Translations under genes and position numbers: made by a program
The notes under the pieces: generated by a model
What the model saw: the letters and a program-made list of their open reading frames with translations, nothing else
Database searches by the model: none
What the model was told of the DNA's origin: nothing
In this document: piece by piece, positions 34,556-45,100 of the stretch
How the letters are laid out: each line of letters begins with the position of its first letter
Numbering within the stretch: the stretch's first letter is position 1
Source of the DNA: Paulinella micropora
Taxonomy: Eukaryota; Cercozoa; Imbricatea; Euglyphida
DNA: 56,699 nt
NCBI GenBank assembly: GCA_009731375.1
Contig: BJOX01000055.1
Coordinates: 337,237 to 393,935, forward strand
Reading direction: 5' to 3'

Positions 34556-35277
34556 ATTGATGGGTCCAACAAGGTGGACAACGCCTCATACTCCTGTGTT
34601 TCGTCCGTTGGATGCTGTTTCATACAAGCATCAATTCTTCGGAGCTTGTCGCGAAGGTTCGCATCCGTGTCCTTCTGACTCGCTGTCTCTGCGAACAGCG
34701 TCAGAGCAGTGGCATCGGACTTGGTATATTTTTGGAAGGCGTTAATGATAGCCTGTCTGTCCTTCTTGTCATTATTGTTGACAATGACAGTGGTAGGCGC
34801 TGAGCTAGTCGTAGGGGCAGGAGGGGCTGTATGGGCTGACGGGACGTACCCAGGGGGAGACATAAAAGGCCCAGAGGAAGGTGCCTGTCTCGTAGCCGTC
34901 GCCTTAGCCAATGCAATCTTTGCCTCCAACTCCTTCTTTTCTTTCTCCTCTGCTCTTTCCCTGATATGCAGGTCTTGAGCATGATGAAAACAAGACATGA
35001 GCTCGGCAGCCTTCCGAAGGAACAGAGTCTTCTCCGCCAACTCCTTCTCTCCCGCTTTATTGGTGAGGGCGGGTGCGGCCGTTCCCTCCAAGATCGTATG
35101 ATCCTTGGTGAAAGCCCACCTCTTCCATGCGTCGTCCTTCTGCAAGGCCGCATGCAACTTCTTAATCTTCGTCACCCCTCCAGCTTCGCCTTCTATTTCT
35201 TTCAGGGCCGGGTGAAGGTCCCTGCCATAAATCGGGGTTTGTTGGAGTTTATTCAAGTCCACCAACTTGATCTCCAT
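34556..35277 (-). CDS. Gag-like ORF, N-terminal part (copy 1)
   Basis: Starts MEIKLVDLNK and runs into the gap. It matches the copy 2 protein that contains MEIKALEEG, including KKDRQ...INAF and the CMKQHPTDETQEYEALSTLLD segment. It starts five bases after the stop of the upstream small ORF, in another frame. A Pro/Ala-rich linker lies in the middle. The part that would carry the zinc finger is missing. Confidence 0.7.
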
Positions 35278-35282
35278 AAGTC

Positions 35283-35939
35283 TCAGGGTATATCCATGAC
35301 ATTAATCTGTCCTCGGACGTTCCTGGACTTAAACTCCCCTTCCCCTCTTTTGATTGATTCGATATCCTGACCAGGATCGAGCAACCTAGCCAGTGCTCTT
35401 GAATTCCATGGCAGGACAGTCTTGTTAGACTGGTACTCATAGAGTATAGCACACTCGAACACTTTCCATGTGAGGTCGAGAAGCTCCAGTAAAGACATAT
35501 TGTCCCCAAATGAGACATGTTGCACCTGTAACTGTGCACTGTCGTCTCTGAGGAATTTTGCAAGAGACAGGGCTTGTTTTGGGAGGGGGTAACAGATATC
35601 CTCCTTTCTCAAGGGATCTCCCCATCGTATTTCTGGGGGAATGAATAGCCATTTATAGGCCTCATCCTTCCCTATTTTATCCTCAAACTCCTTCTCACTT
35701 AGATTGCCATATTCGGCCACAAACCTCGCTTCCTCCTCGCTCCTCTCCTTCTCGACTTCCGACTCTCCCATCCGCCCAGGGGCGAGCAGTCGGTCCTCTG
35801 GTCCTCCTGTTTCATAGGAAGGCACTGCCAGATCTCCCCCGTCCCCAAGAGGGCCAACGTTATCCTCCTGGTCTATTGGGGTTCTCTCATTCTCTCCTCC
35901 TTCTTCATTCCAATATGCTTCTTCAGACCTAGAAGACAT
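35283..35939 (-). CDS. Small acidic ORF (Gag1-like), copy 1
   Basis: 218 residues. The first 80 are acidic and low complexity. The rest (KDEAYKWLFIPPEIRWG, SLAKFLRDDSAQLQVQHVSF, SRALARLLDPGQ) matches the small ORF of copy 2 and has no family recognised here. Its position between leader and Gag suggests a structural or RNA-binding role, which is inference. Confidence 0.7.
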   Translation of the reverse strand: MSSRSEEAYWNEEGGENERTPIDQEDNVGPLGDGGDLAVPSYETGGPEDRLLAPGRMGESEVEKERSEEEARFVAEYGNLSEKEFEDKIGKDEAYKWLFIPPEIRWGDPLRKEDICYPLPKQALSLAKFLRDDSAQLQVQHVSFGDNMSLLELLDLTWKVFECAILYEYQSNKTVLPWNSRALARLLDPGQDIESIKRGEGEFKSRNVRGQINVMDIP

Positions 35940-36715
35940 GGTCTCTGAAGGAATACAAAGGAGATAGATCTGTTTCTACTCCGTAATTACTCTGTTCGTC
36001 TCTGAGGAACGAATAGAGAGGAAAGATGAAAAGACAGTGTAGAGAGAGAGAGAGTCTCACCTCTATGTCTTATGTGTTTTTGTTTGTGAGAAAGAAGTAG
36101 TCTATACGACTTTCTCTGAAAACTTGATCTCCTTCTCCACTCCTCTTTTCTTTTTCTCTTTTTGTTGTTGTATCTGTTATGAGGTACGAGGACCTACGTA
36201 CAGATAATGTCAAAGAGGCTCGAGAAGCACTCCTTGAGAAGTCGACCTGTCGTCTGACACTTGTTCAGACCTATTGTCGAAAAACAGTCAGAGATTTGCA
36301 AAAATACTCTGATGTATGTGTTTTGAGAGGCAACTAAGTGCACAGACTTGAAAGGAGGAGTACTACGCTCGTGTCCTTCAAGTTTGTTTGTAACTGTGAG
36401 TGTTTGTTTGTACGTCTGTTGACCTACTCTGTCTCTGTCTCAAGAGAGAACACAAGAACAGCTATGAGGTCTGGTGTCTGGCCTCCTTATGAGGACACAG
36501 ATACAGGCTGTGTAGAGGGTACTGAGACACCTACTCACAAACGCCTAGACGTCTGGTTTTGCAAAAGGAGCTGTGTGGGGATGTGCTGGAGTATTTGTTT
36601 TTTGGAACACCTACTCAGAAGAGATAGGTCTGTCCAATTTTTCTTTCTGCTGTTCCAAAAACAAGCCAGAAAAGAAATCAGCCTTGTGCTGGTGACTCCA
36701 ATGTTACTTTCCCAA
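35940..36715 (-). other. Leader of copy 1
   Basis: About 776 bp between the 5' LTR and the first ORF. Just inside the LTR on the minus strand is TTGGAGTCACCAGC, a candidate primer-binding site (TGG start). The copy 2 counterpart is TTTGGAGTCCACATC. The two leaders share several blocks, including CAGAGTATTTTTGCAA and GTCGACTTCTCAAGGAG. A short duplication (TGTTACTTTCCC) lies at the LTR border. Confidence 0.6.
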
Positions 36716-36963
36716 TGTTACTTTCCCTGAAGATAGCTCGATAAAAAGTCGGTAATACAACCAGACACAAATCCCCCAAAGGAGAATGATGTCTCGTTAT
36801 ATTAGCTCAGTGAAGCCGAAAAAGAAAGCGGCCACAGACCACGGTTAAAATGGCATTAGGTCAAATCCGGCCAAACGATATTGAAATACTGGGAAAAAAA
36901 CTAGGTGCACCTGACACCCGAAAAACTGTACTTTTTACCTGCTATCCGGGGGTGACGCCTACA
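36716..36963 (-). repeat. 5' LTR of copy 1
   Basis: 248 bp, partner of 27090-27338. On the minus strand it begins TGTAGGCGTC. It is the nearest element boundary to copy 2 and faces it head to head. Confidence 0.85.
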
Positions 36964-37301
36964 AATGACTTCAAACGATTTAATCAAAGTTTTTACAGCA
37001 ATTGCAATTTTCCCCTTCTCTGCTGCCTTTTCCCCATGATTTGCAGAAAACCGCAAAGTTGGTGAATTTTGGGGAACACAGTCAAGAGAACATAAAAATA
37101 ATATATATTTGCCGTACACTGCGTGCGTAGCCATTAGGCTCAGAAAGACTTTCCCAAATGAAAGTTCAGGACTTCCACTTGAACACCAATCACTTGAACT
37201 TGAAGCCACCTTCAAGTACTCTGCACGTTTAACTTCAAGTGTTGTCTACTACTGTGACAGCTACTCACAATCTACTTTCAGCCAAGATCGTACTTTGCAA
37301 C
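36964..37301. other. Spacer between the two divergent LTR elements
   Basis: 338 bp of non-repetitive, AT-rich sequence. No gene is seen. Transcripts started in the two flanking 5' LTRs would diverge from here. Several CTTGAA/TTCAAG words occur near 37178-37240. Confidence 0.6.
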
Positions 37302-37543
37302 TGTAGGCATCACCCCCCGGATAGCCGGTAAAGAGTACCTTTTCCTGGTGACAGGTGCACCAGCTTGTTTTTCAGTATTATTTGTCCGGATTGGACCTAC
37401 CTGATGCCATTTTATTCCTGGTCTGTTGCCGTTTTCCTTTTTGGTTTCACTGAGCTAATATAACGAGACATCATTCTCATCTTTTGAGGACTGTGTTTGG
37501 TTGTATTACCGAATTTTTACGAGCTATCGTTGGGGGCATTACA
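37302..37543 (+). repeat. 5' LTR of copy 2
   Basis: 242 bp. It differs from the 3' LTR by a few substitutions, a run-length change in the early C tract and a 12-bp insertion in the 3' copy. It is followed at once by TTTGGAGTCCACATC, a candidate primer-binding site. Confidence 0.85.
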
Positions 37544-38329
37544 TTTGGAGTCCACATCACTAGGGTGATTTCTATCTGCTTTGCCACACAGGCAATAGAG
37601 TGAATTTTCACTGACCTGTCTCACACGGGGACGTCAGACGAAAACAAATACTCCAACACAGCTCCCTCATAACTCTTTCACAAAACAAATAATTTGATTG
37701 GTCTCAAGCAGGTGTCTCGTACCCTCTAGCCCAATCCATATCTGTGTGCTCACAAGGAGACATCAGATACAAACTCTTTGTCGTTCTTGCTGTTCTCACA
37801 CAGAGACCAAGAAGAAGGAGGTGGACAGAAGAGTGAAGGAACACACACAAAACACAAACAAGCATAGGGACAGGAGCACAACACTCTACCCTTCTAGTTT
37901 GTGCATTTATCTGCATTATCTCACACATACGTCAGAGTATTTTTGCAACTCTCTGATCGTTTTCTAAAGGTAGGTCTGAGAACCTATCCGACCGACTGTC
38001 GACTTCTCAAGGAGAGCTTTTCTAGCTTCTCTATTACTATCTGTGTGTAGGTCCAAGTGCCTCATACTAGATACAATATAGAAAAGAAGGAGGAGAAAGT
38101 AATCTGAGTAAGGAGAACAAGAAATCGGAGAAAGTCTCAAAGACTATTTTTCTCAAACAAAAACAAACATACACACAGTGTTTCATAGAGGACAGGGAAT
38201 CTCACTCTACCCTCTCTATTAGTTTCTCTCTTCACTAGTCAATCGACTGAAGGAGGAACAGAACACAAACGAACAAAAACCAAACATAGAAGCTGACACT
38301 GTCCTCCTGCTAATTACTACTACGACATC
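37544..38329 (+). other. Leader of copy 2
   Basis: About 786 bp without a supported ORF, homologous in blocks to the leader of copy 1. It probably holds the primer-binding and packaging sites. Confidence 0.6.
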
Positions 38330-38995
38330 ATGTCGAGAGAGACCGCCGAAGTGAGTGAATTCTCGGAGGCAGAACAAAGAAGAGAAGAAGAAGAAGCAGG
38401 AGGAGGAGGAAGAGGACTGAATGAAGGAGGAGGAGGAGGAGGAGATGAAGGAGTAGGAGGAGGAGTAGAAGAGGGCTGGGATGAGGAAGAAAGATATGGA
38501 GGAGACGAAGATGAAGGAGGATTTGAACAAGAAGAGACGGGAGGAGGAGCATATGGTAATCCCTTACCACCTGCCTACACGGGAGGAGGAGGACGAAAAA
38601 TGATCGACTTAATTCATAGTGATGGAGAGGAGATCGCAGTGGAGGAACAACAGTGGGTGCAAGACCACTATGACCTCACTAAAGAAGAGTTTGATAACAA
38701 GATGGGGGTAGAGAAGGATACCTATGTGTGGATCCCTCAGGATCAAAGAAGAGAGAAAAGTCGTGCTAAAAAGGATGTCTATATCCTATTATCAAACACA
38801 GCACAGCTCCTCGGCAAACTGGTCTCTGATCCAGAAAAGAGAAAGAAGATACAGCATATCAAGTTTGGGGACACACACACCCACCTTGAATTACTCGATG
38901 CTATCTTTGGGGTGTACACTCAAACCCTGATTTGGGAACGTTCATACGCCCACGATGTGAGGGTTACCTCCAGTACACACACCCAAGAGCAATAG
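38330..38995 (+). pseudogene. Small acidic ORF (Gag1-like), copy 2, frameshifted
   Basis: 221 residues; the N-terminal third is Glu/Gly-rich. The conserved part (YVWIPQDQRREKS, KIQHIKFGDTHTHLELLD) matches copy 1 up to about 38940. The homologous continuation (YTHPRAIARFLATGQE) then lies in another frame, that of the following Gag ORF. The last 15-20 residues of this frame are therefore not homologous, and a small indel is likely. Programmed frameshifting is a less likely alternative, because copy 1 has no shift at this point. Confidence 0.7.
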
Positions 38996-41001
38996 CCAGA
39001 TTCCTCGCGACTGGTCAGGAGGCAGTCGATGTAACAAAAATGAAGACCAATCTGGGTTCGAAAAACTCGAGTGGTATATTTCATTTTTTTACAATGGAAA
39101 TAAAGGCCTTGGAGGAGGGGAAGGCAGAGATGGAAAAAAGCATTAAGGCAGCAGGAGAAACTCATCCTGTGATTGATGAGTTAGAGAAGACCGACAGAGT
39201 TCTGACCAAGATCAGACTGTTGATGGGTGCGTTACTGCACAAGGAGGCATGGAAGAGATGGATTCCTACCAAGGATCACTCTGTCCTTAAATCACTTAGT
39301 AACGCACCACCGGTCGCCAACAAAGCAGGTGTTGACCAATATGTGGAGAAATATAATTTTCTCAGATCTGCTTCTGAATTGGTGGCCTTTATCACTCATG
39401 CTCAAAAGCTGGTGATATCTGAGAAGAAGAAGGCGAAAGAGAATGAGGAGTTCGAGAAGACGATGAGACTGGAAAGAATGAAAGCAAAAGTGAGTGGTGC
39501 AAAGACACACCCTCCGACATATTTGACCCCACCAGCTCCTGCCCCACCAGCCCCTGCACCCTCGGGCTCAACTACGGTGGTGGTCACAAACACGGAGAAG
39601 AAGGACAGACAGAACATCATAAATGCCTTCAAGGGGAAGAAAGGAGGAGTGGCAAGTCTCATGCTATATGCCAAGACGAGCTCAGACAAAGACTCTGATG
39701 CTTCGCTTTTGAGCAAGCTCAAAGAGATCAATGCCTGCATGAAGGCTTTTCCTTGCGACGAAACGCAGGAATACGAGGCCCTTGTTACTGTTTTTGACCA
39801 ATCTCTAGTCTCGGAGGGATTTGATCTGACACAGTACAAGTTTTTGAGAAAGAAGGAGGAGATTAAGAGAAACAATGCAACAGGCCTAGACGCTCAGTGT
39901 GAACTGGCGGTGGCCACACTCATTTCATATTTTCAATCTCATGGATACCAGCATCTCTGCACTGGTACTCTCATAGGATTTGAAATCTTTGAGACAGTGG
40001 CGATGAGTTTGAGGAGTGCTGTTGGCTTGGCGGCGACCCTTACGGAGGTAGTTTCCTCCTATGGGCTATTCTATGGCCGCAAGTCGATCATCCTCTATTT
40101 CTTTTCGGCGTTACACACAGTTAACCCGAGTAAGCTTACTCAGCTCATACAACAATGCTCGACGTTTAGCTCAGTGAAGTCCAAGAACTTCCTCGAGACA
40201 CACGTGTTCGAAAATACGGTTCAAAGCGTTGCTCCGTCAGCACTGTTTCAAGAAGTGATGAGTGCATGCTCAAACATGGACTCGCTCACGGAGGCACATA
40301 CGGCACAGGCAGGCGGTGTACCTGTTGGCGCACAAGCCACGTACACAAACAGAGTTGCCGGTTGGAAGAGACAGAGAGAGCCAGACCTGAAGACCGCATG
40401 TTGGAGGTGGTTCGCGGGCTTGCAGTGTAAGGCACAGATGGAGAACAGAGACTGCTCTTTCAATCATGATAGGCAGAACCCAACAGCAAGGGCAAATTTT
40501 CTGAGCAGGACGGAAGGCAAGGAACCGGGCCTTTTCAATATGCTTCAGATTGCCGCTGTGAACGAAGGTTGGTATGCCAATATGTGTGATGATGAGGAGT
40601 TACGAGAGGCAATCATTACCTACATGAAGAGGATGAAGGAGAAGAAGGAGGAAAGGGAGAGACAAAAGAACTTAAAGGCCTCTCAAAGAGGACGAGAAGG
40701 AGGAGCAGGAGCAGGAGGAGGAGGAGGAGGAGGAGGAGGAGGACGAGGACGAGGAACATGGAGAGGAGCCTCGAGGTGGCAGGGAACCCCTCAGAGAGGA
40801 AGAGGAGGAGGTCGGGGATATACCCCTTATGGAGGGAGAGCTGTTCGAGCTCCAGCCCCCCCACCCAGAGGAGGAGGAGGCTCATGGGCAAGCTCCAACC
40901 CGAATTTCGGTCGAGCTCAGGCCTACAACACTGCCTCGGAGACCGATACGTCATCCCACCCGGACACTACTCAAGGTAATCGTTTCGAGGTGGTGGAATG
41001 A
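38932..41001 (+). CDS. Gag-like protein with CCCH-like finger and RGG tail (copy 2)
   Basis: 689 residues. The first 40 or so are the displaced tail of the upstream ORF; the Gag proper begins at MEIKALEEG (39094). A charged alpha-helical region and a Pro/Ala linker (PPAPAPPAPAP) come first, then a globular part (residues about 240-470). A cysteine motif follows with C490, C499, C508 and H512 (C-x8-C-x8-C-x3-H). A tail of Gly/Arg repeats (GRGRGTWRG, RGRGGGRGY, PPPRGGGG) completes it. It presumably coats the RNA. A retroviral-type CCHC knuckle is not present. The ORF ends in TGA at 40999, and the same frame stays open into pol. Confidence 0.75.
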   Translation: MGTFIRPRCEGYLQYTHPRAIARFLATGQEAVDVTKMKTNLGSKNSSGIFHFFTMEIKALEEGKAEMEKSIKAAGETHPVIDELEKTDRVLTKIRLLMGALLHKEAWKRWIPTKDHSVLKSLSNAPPVANKAGVDQYVEKYNFLRSASELVAFITHAQKLVISEKKKAKENEEFEKTMRLERMKAKVSGAKTHPPTYLTPPAPAPPAPAPSGSTTVVVTNTEKKDRQNIINAFKGKKGGVASLMLYAKTSSDKDSDASLLSKLKEINACMKAFPCDETQEYEALVTVFDQSLVSEGFDLTQYKFLRKKEEIKRNNATGLDAQCELAVATLISYFQSHGYQHLCTGTLIGFEIFETVAMSLRSAVGLAATLTEVVSSYGLFYGRKSIILYFFSALHTVNPSKLTQLIQQCSTFSSVKSKNFLETHVFENTVQSVAPSALFQEVMSACSNMDSLTEAHTAQAGGVPVGAQATYTNRVAGWKRQREPDLKTACWRWFAGLQCKAQMENRDCSFNHDRQNPTARANFLSRTEGKEPGLFNMLQIAAVNEGWYANMCDDEELREAIITYMKRMKEKKEERERQKNLKASQRGREGGAGAGGGGGGGGGGRGRGTWRGASRWQGTPQRGRGGGRGYTPYGGRAVRAPAPPPRGGGGSWASSNPNFGRAQAYNTASETDTSSHPDTTQGNRFEVVE

Positions 41002-41034
41002 CTGGAGGGGGAAGAAGAGAGGAAGGAGAAGACT

Positions 41035-41673
41035 GTGAAGTTTAACCCTAAAGTCACAGTGCTTTCTAATGCTGTTGTGCAGACTGGGCCAACGCTTCCT
41101 CAATCTGAATACAAAGATGTGGGTACACAGAGACTGCAGCCCCAAGGTAGTCTCATACCCGTTCATTACATACGGTTACCCATGATAACTGATGCAAATA
41201 GGAAGGCGAGACTTGCGATGGAGGCGAGGAGGCCAATGGCAGACGTATCGCCTCGGCCAAGCAAACAACCACGAACAGACTCAATGTCTACGATCGCGGC
41301 GGGTGGCGAGCAAAAAGACAATGTGTGTACTCAAGTACCACAAGACAATGTCGCTCACATAGTAAACGCACCAGTACCGCAGAATAATAAACATGTTAAT
41401 GAGGTGAAGCAGGAGGAGAAGGAGGAGTTGAAAAACTTAGAGACAAGACTCCAACATTTGGAACGTAAAGTTCTTGTTCTCGCAGCCAATATACACAGGC
41501 CCGATGCTCTGTGTTATACGGAACTTTATTGTGAAACATTGAAGACAATATTAAAAGTTGGTAATGATACGATGGCGAATATTAATATTGTCGGCCGGAA
41601 GTTTTTTAATCGATACCGGGACTGGGTGGACGGAAATATGAAAAATTCGACTGGCACTCTGAAGGGAGTGTAG
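41035..41673 (+). pseudogene. Pol N-terminal part, protease-like (copy 2)
   Basis: 212 residues in the same frame as gag, downstream of the single TGA. It contains MITDANRKARLAMEARR, a coiled segment (LETRLQHLERKVLVLAANIH) and the first half of the protease-like domain with D178-T179-M180-A181. It ends at a TAG where copy 1 reads on; the homologous sequence resumes in the next frame, consistent with loss of one base near 41671. Confidence 0.75.
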
Positions 41674-41737
41674 CCGGACGGTCATCACGGGAATCATCAC
41701 ACTGACCTTTAAATTAAAATCCGCACGAGTATACCGC

Positions 41738-42067
41738 ATGGACCTTTATGTCGTCCCCGGTTACCACGGGTCAATATTACTATCGTATGACCAATTGGCT
41801 ACGATGGGGGCTGTGATTGATTGCGCCGCACGGCGAGTGATATATGGAGTAAAAAGAGGAGAAAAGAACGATATTAATCCCTTCAACGCTACTGACTCTT
41901 ATGAGGCTTATGAGCTGAGTCTAGCGACGGATCACAAAAAGATGGCCATCGCACATGAGGCACTTGAGGTGTACGTTCACCCCCATGTCCTAAGACCGGA
42001 TGAGCTGTCCTGGACCGACAATTGGGAATCCCAAGTGTGCACTGTCACAGTTCCGACATGCCATTAG
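41738..42067 (+). pseudogene. Second half of the protease-like domain (copy 2)
   Basis: Continues the homology with copy 1 (VVPGYHGSILLSYDQLATMG, then VIDCAARRVIYGV). The GSILLSYDQL stretch corresponds to the second conserved motif of retropepsins. Homology starts before the first Met, near 41674. It ends at an in-frame TAG (42065-42067) where copy 1 has no stop, and DKKSIDD follows directly. Confidence 0.7.
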
Positions 42068-42142
42068 GACAAAAAGTCTATTGATGACTTAATCGAGAAG
42101 CGAAAGGAGGAGATTATATGTGTCGCACAAAGAAGCCCGTCG

Positions 42143-45100
42143 TTGGCGAGATTCGCGGAAGGAGTAGGAACAGATGTCCATATTACTAACGGATACTGTT
42201 TCCATGCGAAAGTAGGAGAAGAAAAAAGGGAGGCGTTTGTACCAAGGAGAACGGGGCGAATCCCGGATACTCCACCAGAAACTATTAAAAGTTTTATTAC
42301 TGATTTCTGGGGTGACGAGCCCACGTGGCCGCGTTCACTGTCTGAAGTGAAGAAATGCTTACGGACTTTATTCGAAAATAATAAGCCGTATACTATTATC
42401 CTGCCATATAATGAGAAGGCGATATGGGCGCGGGAAATAAAGGACCGGCTTATTGATCATCCTATACCGGTAACCTCTCGCAAGCAACAGCTAGTGGTGG
42501 CTTGTCGTATGGGAACTCGTGAGCAGAGCAGTGCATACAAGCGGAAGCTCAGAGACCTCGACAAGTTGAAATTGATACCGCAAGCATTCACATGCTTTGA
42601 TGGTTTTTACACCCGTAAAGCTCCTTTGCAATACGCGAGACTCATTGACATGCTGGTGGAGCTCGGTAAAGATGATGAGCCGGACACGGTCACGTATGAA
42701 AAGACGGGCCTAGATGATGTCTCGGAAGAGGACTTAGGCTTGGAGGAGGACAGAGAACCCCTCAAGCAGCATAAGCAGATGTCTGATGAAGATTTTCAAG
42801 AGGCGGCGCGGAAAATATTGGAAGAAGGAGTAGGCACGGAGAAGGAGAAGGAGCTTTTAAAAGCCAAATTAGAGGCGAACAAGGAAACTTTTGACCCTCC
42901 ACATGCAGGTGGTGTCAAGCCTGAAGATTTCACTGCGGTTATTTACAAAATACCGGGTGCGGAGCCGTCACCGGCACCAGGAAGGGCGAATTTGAGTATA
43001 CATGAGGCGAAGATAGCGGAGGAGCTAGCAAGACAGCTGCTCAATGAGGACTTTATTGAGAGATCAACATCTCCAATAGTCTCACAACCGAGAATAGTGC
43101 CGAAGCCAGGAGGAGAATGGCGCCTGACAGTTAACTATGCTCGTGTTAACAAGGTGCTGGAGGAAGAGAGAAATCCTCTCCCGACATTAGAAGAAGGAAG
43201 GAGAGTACTGCGGAATGCAAAATTCTATTCGGTCATTGACCTTAAGAATGGCTTCTGGCAAATACCACTGGAGGAAAAGTTCAGATGGCTGACGGCGTTT
43301 GTGGTGGGTATGGAAATATACCAATGGAAAGTGCTTCCGACGGGCCTCAAGCAAGCCCCAGGACTTTTCCAGAAGGCGATGCAGAAGATGTTGAGCAGTC
43401 AGTACGATGATTTGTCTGACGGTGGCTTTATGAGAAGGCGGGGACAGAAGGCGGGAGAATATGCATTTTGCTATATCGATGACATTATCGTATACTCTAA
43501 CACAATGGAGGAGCATATCGATCATTTGTCCGATATATTCAGGCGCATCGGAGCTTTTGGCCTGAAGTGCAATCTAAAGAAGTGTCAACTTGCCAAGACG
43601 AGTGTGACATACTTAGGGTACGAGATCTCCCATAATCGAGTCTCGATATCCAAAGAGAAGAGGGAGGAGATTATGAATCGACCGATACCGAAGAACCGCA
43701 CTGAATTGCACTCATTCCTTGCGATGGCGCAATACTATAGCCAGTTTATACCCGATTGGGGTGCAACACGGGCTAAAGTGGAGAAAATGATAGATTTTGG
43801 AGACTTTGAGAAGTGGGACGAAGAGGCTTTGCAAGCGTTTCATGCGCTCAAAGATCTCATTTACAAAGACCCGAAAGACGGAGGACTGGTGTTAACGATG
43901 CCCGACTTTACGAAACAATTCGTAGTCGATACAGACGCATCTAAGTTTGCGATTGGGGCTGTATTACAACAAGAGGATGAGGAGAAGAAATTACGCCCAA
44001 TCATGTTTATTAGTAGGAAGTTGTGTGCGGCGGAGAGAAACTATTGCACAAGGCAAAGAGAGGCGTTGGCGGTAGTATGGGCCCTCAAGAGGCTCAGAGA
44101 GTATTTGTGGGGAGGACCTCAATTTACTGTCAGAACTGATCATCATAACCTGTTATGGTTGATGAATCATGAACAGACGGGACGGCTGGCGCGGTGGCAA
44201 GCGTTCTTGTCTTGTTTCGATTTTACAATGGTCCATCTACCGGGAAAGCGAAATGTGGTCGCTGATAGCCTCTCTAGGCTAGAGTTTAACTCAGAAGTAT
44301 CGGCGTTGGTGTCCACGGTGGAGATGGAAGACTTGTCCACTGACAAGGTGTATGAGGTCAGCCACATTGAGGCGATGGAGATGGCGAGTGGAGTCCGATA
44401 TGACCGCACAGGTCTACGGTACAGTCCACAAGGCCCGGATCACGGGATATGTTGTGAGCTACATACCCAGGAGGACGCTGAGTGGTCCTATGAGGTATAT
44501 GAGAATGCGAAGGCGAACATAAGAGAGGAAGAGGAGACGCAGGAAGTTTATGCGGAGCCTCCTCAAGAGCGGAGAAGTGACCTAGACGATGACCCGGAAA
44601 GAATCGGGGTACGGCTAGAAGATGGTACTATCCATATAGCCTCGCCTACCGCATGGAGGCAACAACAGGCTCAAGATCCGGAGTTTAAAGAACTGATACA
44701 GTTATATCAGAACCCGGATGAGCTACGGATGACGAAAGCGATCAAAGATCAGATGAAGGAGATGGGATGGAGAGATGGTCTACTGTGGTACAAGGGCCTT
44801 CACGGTCGCTATGCGTCACAGCCGGACAAATGGACCCTTTGGGTACCGGAGAGTCTGAGACGATTTATATTTGTCGCAGCCCACAATTGCCCACTTTTGG
44901 CGCATCCGGGTCGACAACGAACTCATATGTTCGTAGCGAGGCGATTCTGGTGGAAGAAGATGAAGGAGGAGATAGATCAGGCGGTGGATGCATGCATCCC
45001 GTGCAAGATAAACAAAACACCACTGAAGGCAAATTTCGGCCTGATTGGCGAATTTCCTCTTCATGCGGGGATGTTTGAGTTTATACACATTGATCATGTG

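Larger units (their letters stand above)
27090..36963 (-). mobile_element. Ty3/gypsy-type LTR retrotransposon, copy 1
   Basis: A 9.9-kb element on the minus strand bounded by two LTRs of about 248 bp. Order on the minus strand: 5' LTR, leader, small acidic ORF, Gag-like ORF, protease-like region, reverse transcriptase, RNase H, integrase and a C-terminal extension. RT before integrase places it in Ty3/gypsy (Metaviridae). It contains a 712-N gap (33844-34555). Its pol is broken by three small indels, so it is non-autonomous as it stands. Flanks give only an imperfect 4-bp candidate duplication (AATA and AATG). A related copy lies in the opposite direction at 37302-47923. Confidence 0.9.

Noticed and set aside
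33784-34745. Plus- and minus-strand frames across the 712-N gap
   Set aside because: The apparent reading is created by N codons; only the part before the gap (34556-35277) has homology support.
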